From Tethya wilhelma (taxonomy: Eukaryota > Porifera > Demospongiae > Tethyida > Tethyidae): a DNA stretch of 64,000 bases. Position 1 is the first letter of the stretch. Every line of letters begins with the position of its first letter. The stretch lies in contig CAXIPT010000016.1 in the NCBI GenBank assembly GCA_964030475.1, positions 700,814 through 764,813 of the forward strand. The letters are read 5' to 3'. The translations under genes were made by a program, and so were the position numbers. Positions 38,101 to 50,974 of this stretch are shown in pieces. Under the pieces are notes generated by a model, which saw nothing but the letters and a program-made list of their open reading frames with translations, searched no databases and was not told the DNA's origin.

Positions 38101-41100
38101 CAGACCCAGCAACTCATCACATCTGAGGAGGTGGGCAGGGACAATGGTTACCATGGTAACATATATTGGTCATCATGGTAACAAATATATAACCTTGCAT
38201 GTACAAAGGTTACCATAGTTTCACAATAATTTTGAGGTAACAGTAGCTAAGGTCAGTAATAAAACAGTCAAATCTGGTGGTGATAACTTATGTACACAGT
38301 AGTGTGGGTGTTTCCTAAATAATGAACGCCTTTCTATAAAGATCGACCAATTGAAATGTCTCACCTTTCATTTAGTCCATCCACAAATGTACACCAGTGA
38401 TTATGTAATGATGACATCATCTCGTCTAGTGGGTCACTAGGCTTGTAGGTGTTTGAGAGTTGTGTGGCTTCAGGTCGAAGGTCAAGGTAGTCGTCAGTGT
38501 GTCTCTCAATGTCTATCATGAAATCCTAAGAATGGGGAATGGGAGAATGAATGATTGGGGAATGGGATTATGGAAATGATTACAGAATGGGATTAAAATG
38601 AGTGAGAATGGTAGTATGTATGATTGGGAATGGCAGTATGGGATTACAAGTAATGCTGATACTTTTACTCGTACATAAAACTCCTCCAGTTCAGTTTGGA
38701 CTGTTCCAATTGGTTTCTTCTCAGCTCTCCTCTCTGCCAGACCTCCCTCCACCCCTTCCAGCCAGGAGGTGAACTGGTCCACCTTCTTCTGGAGCTCTTG
38801 CAAGGAAGACAAAGCTTCTTCACACAATTCTCTCCTCTCGGCCGACTGTCCACTCAGCTCCATGAACCGAGACTCCAGATCTTGGTACCTGTTCTTGATG
38901 TCCTCCCCAGAGCCCTCCCGACTCTCAGAGAGGAGAGAGACAACCTCCTGGTTGAGGCCTTCACTGACGCACTTCTTCTCCAGCAACACACCATCTTGAA
39001 GCTGGAGTCAAGAAATACAAGATTGACTATAATAGAAGATGCATACATTTTTGAATCATTTTACACAGGAAACAATATCAAATGATCTTGAATCTGGAGT
39101 CATTGATCAATAGATGGGAAAATATACGCATTATAACTTTTATGGCATATACAACCTCTATATCCAAACTCTAGTATATGATAAACTAGGCAATCATTAG
39201 TTTGGCTTGGTGATTAAATATTACTGAAAATATTGTGAAATGGCCAACCGTTTAACCTCATAAAGCTTTCCATAATTTGCCAAGCATTGGAACGACTAAA
39301 AGTTTAAAATGTGAATGGAGCTGTTTGTTCCATATTTGCTATAAATTTATCTACACTATATCACCAGACTTTTAACATCATCAGTTACTATAGTGATACT
39401 ATATCTCTGAATAGTGGATTGTTATCACATGGTGTTAATTGTGATAGCAAATACTATAGTTCTAGATAATTTACTGCTTATTTGGAGTGGGATCATGAAC
39501 AGTGATCTCTTGGCGATAAATAGTGCCTTCAAAGTTTATATCTGAGCTGTTCATAAAAGTGATCACTTAGAAAAAAAATCATGGCTAGACGTCCAGACAA
39601 TGAGTTGGGTTTAGCTTTTGCTAACGTTCAAATCTTTCGAGATCAAGAACTAGGACATGGTTCCTATGGAGCTGTCTACAAGGCTAAATGTGACTCACTG
39701 CCATGTGCTGCCAAGTTGATCTACCCGGTTCTTTTTGCTTCAAACCTCCCAGCCCAACAACCTGCTTCTCCTCCAGACAAGGAACACCACCAACCGATAC
39801 GACGCTTTGAAGCTGAGTGTCGTTTCCTTAGTCACATCAAACACCCAAACATCGTACAATATTTGGGAGTGTATCGAGATCCACAAACAAATGTACCTGT
39901 GCTTCTAATGGAACTCATGGACGAGAGCCTCACCCACTTCCTAGAGACACCACAAAACACTGTCTTGTATCATTTACAAGTCAACATTTTACACGAGACA
40001 GCATTGGCCCTAGCATTTCTTCACTCCAATGGAATCACCCATCGAGACATGTCAAGCAACAACGTCCTTCTAATTGCTGGGAGTTGAGCTAAAGTCACAG
40101 ACTTTGGGATGTCAACGCTCACTGATGCTGCAGCTTCTCAACTTGCATCGCTGACTCAGTGTCCAGGCACACCAGCCTACATGTCTCCTGAAGCTCTGGA
40201 TGAGCCACCAGTTTACTCTGAGAAGCTGGACTGCTTCAGTTTTGGAGTTCTAACAATACAAGCTATCACACGACAATTTCCAAAGCCTACAGATCGATTT
40301 CAAACCATGAATTTTCCTCATCCTACACAGCCATCTCTAAGAGTTGAAGCATTAGTTCGCATCCCTGAAGAGGAACGTCGCCAATCTCACATCAGCCTCA
40401 TCCCTGCAACCCACCCTCTCCGACCAATTGCTCTCAGCTGTATAAAGGACAAAGATACTGAGAGACCAACAGCTGAACAACTTTGCCAAACTCTTGAACA
40501 GTTGAAATCAACTCAACTGTATGCTTCTAGTGTGCAACAAGTTCGTGACAGAGAGCGTCAAATCAGGACACAAAGACAAACCATTGAAGAGAAGGATGAA
40601 CAGATTCAGGACAAAGATAGGCAGATACAGGACAGAGATAGACAGATTCAGGACAATCTTCAACAATTTCAGGACAAGGAAAGACAGATTCAGGACAAAG
40701 ATAGGCAAATTCAACAGCTTCAAAGTACACAACAAGAAAACCAGCAACTTCGAAAGATGTTAGAATCAAAGAACCGCCAGATTACTGAACTTCAACAAGG
40801 AACAGCACAACATGGAGAGACACCACCTAGAACTCAGAACAGACAGAAGCCAAGAAGAAACCAGCTTTGAAAGAATTAACATTGAAATGGAGGAAGAGAC
40901 CAAAAGCACCTTGTAAACTATTCAGAGGATCTTCTACTATCATAGAAGATCTAGACACTGTCTATGTCTGTTCTGCTGCAGGAGATGCAAATGTTTATTC
41001 TTTCAACTACAGCACCTCCACATGGTCAACTCTACCATCAGAGTGTCCTTACCTTAGTTCTACACTTACAACCATCAACAACACACTCACAACAGTTGGA

Positions 41101-44100
41101 GGTTGGACCAAAACAAACAAGCTATTCACCTACAGTGACCACAAGTGGGTGGAGCTATATCCTCCAATGCCTACAGCAAAGTGGTGTGCTACAGTTGTCT
41201 CCACCACCACCCATGTGGCTGTCATGGGAGGTTATGATGGTGGTTACCTGGATTGTGTAGAAGTCATGGATATAGCAGCCAGACAATGGAGTACAGCAGC
41301 TCAACTTCCTTTTAGGACTTGTAGGGCTTCAGCAACACTCAGTGGAGATACACTCTACCTAATGGGAGGTGACACAATCTCTACTAATGCCTACTCAGTG
41401 CTGTCTTGTCAGTTTAGTGAACTAATTCAATCATCAAGACGTAGCAAGCTATCATCCATATTTGGAGGACAGTCTAAAGTATGGCACCACCTTCCTGACA
41501 TACCAGTGAGGTTCTCTAACTGTGTAACTGTTCATGACAAAGTACTGGCTATTGGAGGAAGAGACAAACAAGGCAAGGAAACAACTGCCATATATGAACT
41601 CAATACAGACACTAATGAATGGTGTCACAAAGGTGACATGAACACTGGAAGATATTTGTGCCTGGCTACAACTTTCCCTGACAACACCATCCTTGTTGTA
41701 GGAGGAGACACTGGTGGTGGTCTGGCAACAGATGAAACTGAAATTGCCACATTTTCCTAACTATATGAATTGATAGTATCACTGCAACAGTGTACATGAA
41801 TGTATGCTTTTTGTTGTTGTAGTTTTTTTGCAATTCATTAAATTAAATGTTGACAAGAGCTATTCTGCAGTTGCGAAATCCATGCATGAAAGGTTTATTG
41901 CCAGGTACATGATTGGCTTTGGAACAAAACCACATGTCCACGTAACATGCACACAATGAGTTCACACTTCCTCACCTCAAGTATTTCATTCTGTTCCTTG
42001 AGTCTGATGAAGTTGGCTCCAATTGGACCACACCCCTCTAGGAGGGCCTCCTGCTCCGACAGCCAGCTGCTGAAATCATTGAACCGTGACCACAGTACCT
42101 CGGTACGAGAGATCAGAGGACCCAACACTGAGGGAGGGAGAGAGAGATTGATGTTAACACAAGCAATGCTCTCTTATAACCACGTTCCCAGGCTCCTCCT
42201 TCGATCGTGAAGGAATTAAGAGCCTGGCTACATCTCATATACTGAATGTAGTGACTCACAAAAGTTCAGCATGCAGATGTTTATATTGGCAGAATGGCGG
42301 TTTTGGTAATAATATTATTATTAAGGAACGGCAATATTAAAACTGTGAATCAGTCAATGTTGCACAGCACATATGGAATACGTGTATTGTTACAAGTGCT
42401 ACCGCCAAAATAAAATCCATCGACCATGAAATATTTGACCATCTGCCAAACTTTATTCTGGCAATATTTTGTGCTATACAGTAACTACATGTATGTAGCT
42501 AAAGTATAATTATTTACGTTAAGTAAGCTAGTCTATACTAAGTTTTCCAAAGCTTAAAAAAGCAGATAAACTTCAGTCATCCTAGCTCTCATCCATCCAT
42601 CCATTTATCTATCTTTCTCAGGCTAGCTAACAAGTGAGTGTCCTTACCTTCCTTCCTCCCCTCCATCTCTGAGGTGAGTCTCTGCCAGAGGTGGGTCATC
42701 ATGGAGAGCCTCTCCTCCAGTCTAGAGGCGTTGGGAGCAGCTACCTGTGTCTTGAGGGAGGAGGCCGAGGAGACTAGGGACTGCCTCACTCTCTCTCGCT
42801 CCAACAACTCCTCTGACGTCACCTAGGAAACAACAACACATCAGTGGAACAATGTGTACACATTAAGAGCATACTAGTAATACCAACAAACTACAAGATA
42901 TAGTTGGACATTCATTCCTGTGACATAATGATCCAATTAAGGTCCATTTCTAACTTAATTTAATAAACACAATGAAACAATGTAGCTATCAATCATTAGG
43001 GAATATAAAGTTTCTTACCACTTTAGCTACACTAAAGTTTTTATACAATAAAGAAAAATCTTAATTGCTATTCATTACTAACTATAATTGGATTAATGGA
43101 ATAAATTTCTTGCTTAATACGACCATTTCTAAACTTGCCAAAACTGTATTTCTTGTTTCTAGAATCTGCCTTACCTGTATTGCATTAGAGTAGGCTCTCA
43201 ACTGTTCCAAATCGGCAGGAGTCTTAACAGTGAGAGCTTCCTGGTCCAATTTCTCATTCAACCAGTCATACAAGTTTTGCAACGACTTCATAAATGCAGG
43301 GACGTCCCCACTGCTCATTTCAAGTTGGAACACAAGACGTCGCTTAAGCTCCTCCCATCTTTGTTCGAGAGAGGAGAGTCTGTCATCCATGAACTGCTCT
43401 GCCTCACTGTCTGCCTCCATGTTCTCCAACATGGTGTTACCTTCTTTCACAATCTGGCCAATCTCACTCTCTTTCTCTTCCAAACTAGATTGGAGGTTCT
43501 GAAAGGGAAAATGAAAGTTGTATCTTTATAATAATATTATGAGTAAGTTTAATTTGAATCCTTAACATTGGAAAACTGATCGATTTTGATATACTTCAGC
43601 TATTTTGATTTGATGAAGATTCGATTTATAGCCGAGCCTAACAGTGCTATTGAGTTAGGTTACATTGCATAGCTTGCATTGCTAGCAGATATGGTAAATG
43701 CAAGTAAAAAGTTTGATGTGCTCTGGTTGCTATGGTTAACTTAAGTGGTTGTTATGGTTACCTTGAGTGTGATGTGGTAGGCCTCACACTCTTGGAGGGT
43801 GTGGCCATAGCTGTCCCGGGAGACCAGCTCCTCACTGCGAGTCAACCACTCATCAAACTTCTCCGACTGACGAGAGAAACTGGACCACTGAGAGAGACAC
43901 GCCTCCAGGAACGACACCTGCTCCTTCACCTGCACACACCATCACACCATCACATCATCACACCCTCACACCATCACATCATCACACCATCACACATTGT
44001 AATGCAATATTCATTTCACGTCTGCCTAAACTCCACCCACCTTGACTGCTATGGCTTCATAAGCCTCTCGTAATTGGTCAACAGTGTCCTTCCATTCTTG

Positions 44101-45917
44101 TAGCCTCTCCTCCTCTGGCCACATCCCCTCAAGGTCGTTAAGAGACTCGTCAAGATTGGCCAACTGTTGTGACTTTTGAGACTCAAACTNGGAATTGGTA
44201 AGTTCATTGTTGACATATTGTTTGTTCCTACATACAGTACATTATGGTAGCCAGACAGCTTTGGTGCTTTTCTCTATCTTTATTTTAACTCCCTAACTGT
44301 GTCTCTCTCTTTAAGAGGTTTTCGTAACCAGTGCAAGATACTGAAGCACTGGTGCAGAGAGAAAGAGAGAGACACTAAAATCCTTTAAAATATAAACTTT
44401 TCTCTCAAATTTACCATCAATGTAGTCTGCTTTAGTTCCATTTCCTCCTCCAATAGGTTGGACTGAGGTTGGTCGTCTAGTTCCCTTATTGCCTCCAAAG
44501 CACTCTCAAGGATCTCCTACATTACATCATAATGACATCATCAAAATTATGAGTTCACATTGCTCATAGATGAACTTCAAACTCATCAATATTAGTAACC
44601 AACTATGCATGATTACATCATAATGACATCACAATAAAGGAGAAAAAATAATGTATCAGAATTCTCAGTAAAATAAATTTTTGCTTTTCTTCATACGATT
44701 ACATCACAATGACATCATCATTAAACTACAGACCACACTACTCACCCTCTGCCCTCTCTCAAAGGTCAGTTGTGCCCTCCTCCTCTTGAGTCTGGAGGGA
44801 AGGTGCTCCCAACGTTGCTTCACAGAGTGGAGCCTCTCTTTTAGCTCCTTACCCATCTCCATGGAAACGGTATTGATGACGAAACTGATGTTGGCAGTTG
44901 CACTTTTAAACTTTTGAGACTAAAAGAAAACAACAAAAGTGAAACACTTACAAATAGGAATTTTGTGAAAATAATCTGCATGATCACTTTTGCAAACTTT
45001 GATTTAAAATAACTATATATACGTAGGAGTTGGCAAAAAAAACTCAACATCTTTTGATTTTTTTGCATATTCATGGATAGGAAAATGTGCACACAATAGC
45101 ATGCATACTTGCTCAAACTTTTTGGACATGTTTGTTGTTACAAAGTTGCCTTTTATATGATCATCTTACATACTTGAATTGGTAGCTGACTCAGCATATT
45201 CTCCAGCTGATCCAGGAGGTGGTAGATATCGTTGTCTGCTGATGTCGAGGGGTGTGGGTGTTGAGGGGGTGGTCCCAGTGACCCCTCCTGGGGGTCATCC
45301 TCCTCGTCCATAGCGGGGTCGTGTTCCATCGGCAGCAACTGTAGCTCTCGTATCCAATGGAGACCAAACTTGTCCCCTCCCGACCCAGCACTCTCTTCCT
45401 CCTCTGCACTTTGACCTTCGTCCTCTAGTGACAATCCACCCACTTCAATTTCATCTTTAACCCTTTCATCACCAATAACAATTGAGGACTTTTCTTCGAG
45501 TTCTGTAGCATTTTCATTTTGACTGTTATTATCGACGACTTCTTTACTTTCAGCGGTTAAACTTTCACTTTGGACCAAATATTCTTCATCTTCTTCTTCA
45601 AGATAAGGACTGACATTGTCCGGACTCCATTCTTCAAAATCAGCTTCATCTCTCTCATCCCCTTCCAATGAGTAAGCCCCTTCAATTATCCAACTTGGTT
45701 CCTGTCTCAGCAGGGTGTAGGCGGTGTTGAGCCATTCCTCCACCTCATCCAGCTCTCGGAGGAACCTCTCGTTCTTGGTGGTGAGCTCACTCTCCAGCTG
45801 GTCCATCTTGGAGTGGTACCTCTCCCCAAGCTCCTGGCAGCGGAGGAGGAGGGAGTGGGTGTGGTCTCGGAGGGTAGACAGCTGGGAGTAGACGGACACT
45901 GAGAGAGACAGATAGAC

Positions 45918-45952
<35 letters not shown>

Positions 45953-47457
45953 GGGGAAGGAACGGAAGGAGAGAGAGAGAAAGAGAGAGAAAGAGAGAGA
46001 AGATACGTTAACAAAATAGTAAGCAGTAAGTGCACATTACAATTATACAGTAACTTATGTGAATAGTTATAACCTAATCTAAAGAGTTATAACTCAAATT
46101 GAATACTGCAGTTATAACTCAAAATTAATGTTAACAGTTATAACTTAATTTGAAAAGTTTTAACTTAATGTAAACAGTTATAATATATAACTCAAACAGA
46201 ATAGTTATATAACTCATAACTGAACAGTTATGGAAATACATTATAGCATTGTTACTTTAGAAGTGTAATTTCCCAAGCAGGAAACCACATATGTCATACA
46301 ATAGCACTATTCTCAGAATATACTGTGACAACTGACCACAATAAACACCAGCTGTTATTACTGATTTCCAATAACATACACTTTTGTTGCTTCAAAAGAA
46401 ACTGTACAATGTATGTTGACCACATGCACATGCAAGCTAAAGTCACAATTCTTGCTCTGTGTTTCCTAGCCTTTTTCCTATGGTTCCCCCTTAAAGAGAG
46501 TTTGTACAGTTTTTCTACTTTTTTTATGTTTTTCTACTTCTTTTTTCATTTTTTTTACTACAAGTACTCTCTTTTTTTATGTACTATGCCATTCACATGA
46601 TTTCGCATACCATGCAGACACAATTTTCCCTGCAAATTTCTATTGAAGACGAGAACGAAAAAATTTTCACCCTCAAAAAACTTTCCCACTATACGGAATT
46701 GACTCTCCCTTCCTATTTTTCAGCGTGTTATATTCACAGGAAAGAGAGCCTGCATGGAAACGAGGCTAGCTATTTCACTCACCATCTTGACCAGCCTCCT
46801 GCTGTTCCTGTTCTTGATCATCACCAGTAGCTGTGGAGGTCAAAGGTGAGACTACTTCAAAAGGTTGAGGAGCTTCTATCAGCTCTTTCAGATCTCTTTC
46901 ACAGTCTGCCAACTTTGTCACGTACTCCTGTAACCGTGGCAACCAGTTGTACACAGGAATGAATGTCTTGTTGTTACAAGTACATTTCCTCTTTATATAA
47001 GGTGTAGACCCCATGGTAACCATGGCAACCATATGTACACACCAATGAATGTCTGTCACAATACACTTTAAGTAACTTCCTATACCATTAATTATGTATG
47101 TCAACAAAAATGTACACACACACACACACACACACACACAAATAAGCATATTCACTAATTAATAAGAAACATATCAATGTGTGGGGGTACAAATTAACCT
47201 ACATAGCTGTGTACCTTCAATTTGTGGACGCCATGTTGGTGCCTAGTAGTGATTTGTTCTTCTTCTATCTTTGTCTCTCCCTCTTGTATGACCTCTTCGA
47301 GGGAGGACAGTTTGAGCTGGTGGAAGTGGACGAGGGAAGAGAAGAGGGTCTTCTGTTTGAGGGAGAGAGGAAGGAGGAGAGAGTCAAAGGAGAAGGGGAG
47401 GTCAGAGGGATGGTGGGAGGCCTCCAGCTTCTTCTCAACAACCTCTTGGAACAGATC

Positions 47458-47496
<39 letters not shown>

Positions 47497-48475
47497 CATG
47501 TGTGTGTGCATGTGATTATGTGTGTAAAATGCTTAACTAGTCCAATTATAGACTGATTTTTTCCCATTCCCATACACCTATACTCCATTCCATACCTGTA
47601 CTTGATGTATGGCCTCACAGGTGGGTGTGTATCTGTCACTGGAATCAGGAATGGAACCTAGCTTCATCTCCACATTCTGATACCACTCATCCTCGTCCTG
47701 AATCACAACACACACACATACACATACATGTAATTATTAGCACAGTGTCAACATAATACTTCTATACACACTATTCAATAGGGCAAAGAACTGTAGCCAA
47801 GATAAGACAATAGAAAAAAATCTTTAGATCTAGCTGGACTTGAACACAGGCCTTTTGAATTGAGTTCAATGCTCTTACCACTGAGCTACTCTTTAGAACT
47901 TGTAAGCATTGGAGCAGAGAATAGTAGCATACACTACTAATAGTCTATTCATAGACATAATATTAAGTTGACCTCCAAACCAGATCTTAGGCATATAATG
48001 GCATGATCGACCCACATGATGCAAATACATGACCAGCATATGCTGGTTAACATTTGGAAAAAGACAAGGCATTTGGAAAAAGACAAGGCTTTAGAATATA
48101 TAGAGGGTGTATACAAATTATACAAAATTAATGTGTACCTTTGCATTTCCAGCTGGAAGGGATGTGGTAGATAGTGGAGTTAGATTATGGCCTGCATGTC
48201 AATACAAAGGTGAACAATTTATCAGTACAGACAGGTCACTAACAGCTGCCTACAACTCAAGGCTTTGCAAGGGCACATAGTGGTACGGTACCAGTATTTA
48301 GACTACGTCCACAGACTTAGTAAGCAATTAGAAATTTCACAGAATGTGTACACAAAATAACTCAAGATAAGAGATAAAAAGCAGCTCTATCAGAAACATC
48401 TTTCACTATGGGCATGCGCACTCAACCAGCAAACTTGACCACACTTGTTACTAGCTTACCTTCGTCTTTTTCCAT
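33927..48475 (-). CDS. Spectrin-repeat giant protein, gene A (~1,850 residues)
   Basis: Twenty-five exons with consistent phases, 5' to 3': 48475-48460, 48191-48139, 47697-47596, 47457-47215, 46966-46783, 45898-45174, 44919-44746, 44516-44415, 44189-44041 (5' part lost at the n), 43929-43762, 43498-43175, 42822-42648, 42127-41976, 39001-38675, 38525-38365, 38122-37966, 37751-37633, 37543-37330, 37204-36674, 36581-36450, 36348-36216, 36147-35633, 35086-34763, 34630-34430, 34070-33927. The start is MEKDEG. Successive helices carry the spectrin pattern with a central Trp (RWEELKRR, SSWLSEQE, LTSWLEGVE). A Glu-rich insert lies in exon 6. The protein ends with a coiled coil, MEAKIQAKG. No CH, EF-hand or KASH domain was recognised. 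A cytoskeletal scaffold or spacer is likely; orthology to nesprin, dystonin or dystrophin cannot be decided. Confidence 0.75.
35252..35459. mobile_element. MITE-like element, TATAGCA termini, in gene A intron
   Basis: Left tatagcacaaaata and right ttttttgctata are inverted, and AAATTTGGCGGATT/AATCTACCAAATTT lie just inside. ATTCCATATGTGCTGTGCA in the middle is shared with the element at 42265-42478. Confidence 0.5.
39581..41760 (+). pseudogene. Intronless kinase - coiled-coil - Kelch gene, broken by a stop and a frameshift, nested in gene A
   Basis: Frame 1 starts at ATG 39581: glycine loop GHGSYG, VAIK-type Lys in CAAKLIY, then HRDMSSNNVLL. A TGA at 40085-40087 interrupts it. The same frame continues immediately with AKVTDFGMS, GTPAYMSPEAL and the C-lobe, so only one codon is affected (CGA to TGA would explain it). 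A heptad-like repeat DKDRQIQ / DRDRQIQ follows. Frame 1 ends at 40870. The partner domain is in another frame (40867-41760): KELTLKWRKRPKAP, then about five Kelch blades (LTTVGGW, VAVMGGYDGG, LYLMGGD, VLAIGGRD, ILVVGGD). Kinase-coil-Kelch fusions of this kind occur, as I recall, in sponges. The lack of introns and antisense position inside an intron fit a retro-insertion, but no poly(A) tail or target duplication is evident. A genuinely split gene or sequence error are alternatives. Confidence 0.65.
42265..42478. mobile_element. MITE-like element related to 35252-35459
   Basis: On the reverse strand it reads tgtatagcacaaaatattgcc, TTTTATTTTGGCGGTA and ATTCCATATGTGCTGTGCA, matching the copy at 35252. 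In gene A intron, upstream of the 42127 exon. Non-coding. Confidence 0.45.
44190..44190. other. Single-n join inside a gene A exon
   Basis: The n falls where gene A exon 9 should continue; the paralogous exon 62760-62590 supplies the intact form ([12 protein letters not shown]). Comparable ns at 54847, 57126 and 63424 sit in or beside the duplicated spectrin sequence, consistent with an assembler breaking at near-identical copies. Confidence 0.7.
45909..45951. repeat. GACA/GATA microsatellite
   Basis: GATAGACA passing into (GACA)n, in the intron directly upstream of gene A exon 6. Confidence 0.85.
47816..47932 (-). repeat. tRNA-derived SINE-like copy
   Basis: The minus strand reads GTAGCTCAGTGGTAAGAGC, then CCTGTGTTCAAGTCC, with AGATCTAAAGATTTTTT downstream. 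In the first large intron of gene A. Confidence 0.65.
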
Positions 48476-49492
48476 GGCGGAGCTCACAAACTAGCAAAAC
48501 GCCAGCCGAGTTGAGTCTTTGTCCTTCTGTGTAGTGATGCTCGACAAATAGAGCTATGTTATGCAGCAAATTGGCATTCCCCTACTTAGTACTTTACGCG
48601 GTATAAATTTGGCTTCAATAATATGACGCAATGAGCAATGAGCATGCGCAGTAGGTTACATCCGTCTAGATTAAATAACTTTGACAACAAGTTTTGCATT
48701 AGTATAATTATTGTAGTTTTATTAATGTTACATATCAATTAACCAATTAGTTATTCTGCTATTTAGAATCACTTTCGAATCACTCATTCGAGAAGAGTAG
48801 CATAACAAACAATTTGAATTTCCCGCGCGACAATGGTCTATGCGCTCATTTTACGTCACTAGTAGAATACGCGCCAACTTAGACCTTATGCAATTACGTC
48901 ACAATTTTCATAGCAACACCGGATGCGTTGCTAACTGCCGCCATTTTGAAGGGCAAAAAAATAATGGCTGACATACGGAGAGCAGACGAATCGTTGCTTT
49001 ACAAGTTCACTGATAGTGCTCTTTGTGTGATTAGGCATCTTTTGTGGTTCACAGCTACCGAGACAGAATATAGCTAGCTCAGAGCGTGGAAGCAGCAGTA
49101 CCAACCACGCAACGAAGATTATGATACAGAGCAAAGAACTACAATTTTAGTCACTGTCTGCTAGCTGTTTTAGCTGCCGCTGGTCAAAGATCACTTTGCA
49201 AGTCTATAGGCCTCTCTGAGTGAAGGTAATCGAGCGTATGTTAGTTGAATGTCTCCAGGGTTTTACTGCAAAAATTCTTCGAAGAAGCTGTCACTTTCCT
49301 GCATTGCGGCTGTACTTCCACGCTAAATTTGCCCTTCAAAATGGCGGCGTTAGCAACGCATGCGCGGTTTCTAAGTCGTGACGTCAACTAGTGTCTAATA
49401 AATGCCCACCAAAGCCGTCCTTTGCAGGATGTGTGAAATAGTTGACAAGCAGACCATTCTCCGGACTATTAAGCGAGCAGGACGCACCTACT
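48476..49492. other. Intergenic between gene A and the plus-strand paralogue 5' end, with a TIR element
   Basis: Head-to-head spacing of about 1 kb. The central part (about 48925-49365) is bounded by inverted GCGTTGCTAAC..GCCGCCATTTTGAAGG segments (~35 bp) and is probably a non-autonomous element. The rest presumably holds the divergent promoters. No coding evidence. Confidence 0.55.
48925..49365. mobile_element. Inverted-repeat element, GCCGCCATTTTGAAGG termini
   Basis: Left: gatgcgttgctaactgccg then ccattttgaagggcaaa. Right: tttgcccttcaaaatggcgg then cgttagcaacgcatgcg. About 440 bp; the short frames inside have no recognisable domain. Confidence 0.6.
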
Positions 49493-49727
49493 ATGGCTGA
49501 CAGAGCGAAAGAAATAGACGTTGAAGGTTTGTAAACAGATAAACGTTTCGTTTAGCTTTAATTATTCGTCTTTAGGCCAGGGGTGCTTGTTCTGAAACTA
49601 GTATGCAATTTGTTGAGTTGCAACTTGTTTTGTGTGCGTGTGTGTGTTAGTGTATAGCTGAAGAAGAAGACACTCAAGAGCTTGGAGGCAAGATGGAAAC
49701 TCAAGAAGAGGAAGGTCAACTTGGAGT
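49493..49727 (+). pseudogene. Truncated 5' copy of the spectrin-paralogue gene (MADRAKEID...)
   Basis: Exon 49493-49526 (MADRAKEIDVE) and an acidic exon from 49658 (AEEEDTQELGG...) parallel the exons at 53556 and 53741, and the flanking intron DNA is also alike. Downstream, from about 49728, the sequence switches to the reverse complement of gene A exon 3 (GGAATCAGGAATG..., homologous to 47641), so the reading frame runs into antisense DNA and then stops near 49855. This looks like a duplicate cut off by an inversion junction. Confidence 0.55.
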
Positions 49728-50127
49728 AGGAATCAGGAATGTAACCTATACCACTCATATCCTCAACCTGAATGCACAATACAGATACTCACATACACAA
49801 CTACACAATAAAGTGGCAAATTATCATTTGTACGCAAAATTATTTTAATTGTCTCATTTTACACATACAGAAACAATTTTGTCTCTTGGTTGTTTTTGAG
49901 GTGAGAGGTGGTGAGCCTGGTGTGGATATCAGTCTGCTGAGGGTGATGATAGCCTATAGATACCTACTGCACTTAGAACTCGTTCAAAGACTTTTAATCC
50001 TCTTCCTTAATGTATGCTTGTTTGTCCTGTTCCGTATTTTGTGCCTCAGTCTTGGTGATGCTGCAAAGAAATAATAATAATAATAAGAGTACATAATCTC
50101 TTGAGACCAAATGACATGCATATTATT

Positions 50128-50395
50128 AACCCTCGGCGTGTGAAACAGTGGTGATCGCGACGTTGCCTAAGGCTAAGTAGCCACGCCCATGCAACTTTAT
50201 AGTCTGCAGTAAAGTATAGAAAGTGTGGTTTACATGACATTGCGATGCTGATGGTATACGTATAATCATGCATATAATCATGCATGCATGCCTCGATAGC
50301 CTTCTCAGAGTCAATGCCTAATTATAAATGCGTTGATGCAATAAATATAGTATTGTATAGACAGTGTGTATTACAGCGTATATACGCCGAGGGTT
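50128..50395. mobile_element. MITE-like element, AACCCTCGGCGT termini
   Basis: AACCCTCGGCGT at 50128 and its exact reverse complement ACGCCGAGGGTT ending at 50395; 268 bp, non-coding. Confidence 0.55.
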
Positions 50396-50974
50396 GTGTA
50401 CCATGCATATGGTGCCCTTCATTTTATCTTGAGTCATTGGGAATGTCAAGTTATATTTCATTAGCTGCTTTGTTCCCAGGCAAATTTTAAAAGGTCAGAG
50501 TGTGAACTAAGTATGACATGCAGACAGTTTTGGAATCAAGAAAAGTGAATCAGACTGATACAAGTGACCTCAAATTATGCTTCTCATACATGCATTACAC
50601 GGTATCACACACCATACACACACACACACACACAAGCACATGTGCACATATCAAAGCAGACAAACACATTTAATGCACACTGCGGCCTATAATAATCGTG
50701 GAAAAAGTTGTTACATTTAGCATTAGAACAGAACTCTTAACTTACCCCAGGCATTCGTTTTATAATAGCAATCGCTTTTCAGCTTAGTCTCGCGTGGGGG
50801 TCTGGCACGCGAGACTATTTTCAGCTATGCTGCGAAAATGCCGTAGTTACAGGGTTAATCGCGGGTCAAAGGTCGCAGGAGGACTAAAAAAAAGCTGACG
50901 TGTCGTTTTTCTGAGTTGGGTGTGTAAGTCACTTGAAGAGACAGAAAAAAACTTCAACTACAAGAAGTGACAAT

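Noticed and set aside
49772..50074. 100-residue plus-strand frame
   Set aside because: AT-rich, with no homology, no splice context and no start context; regarded as chance.
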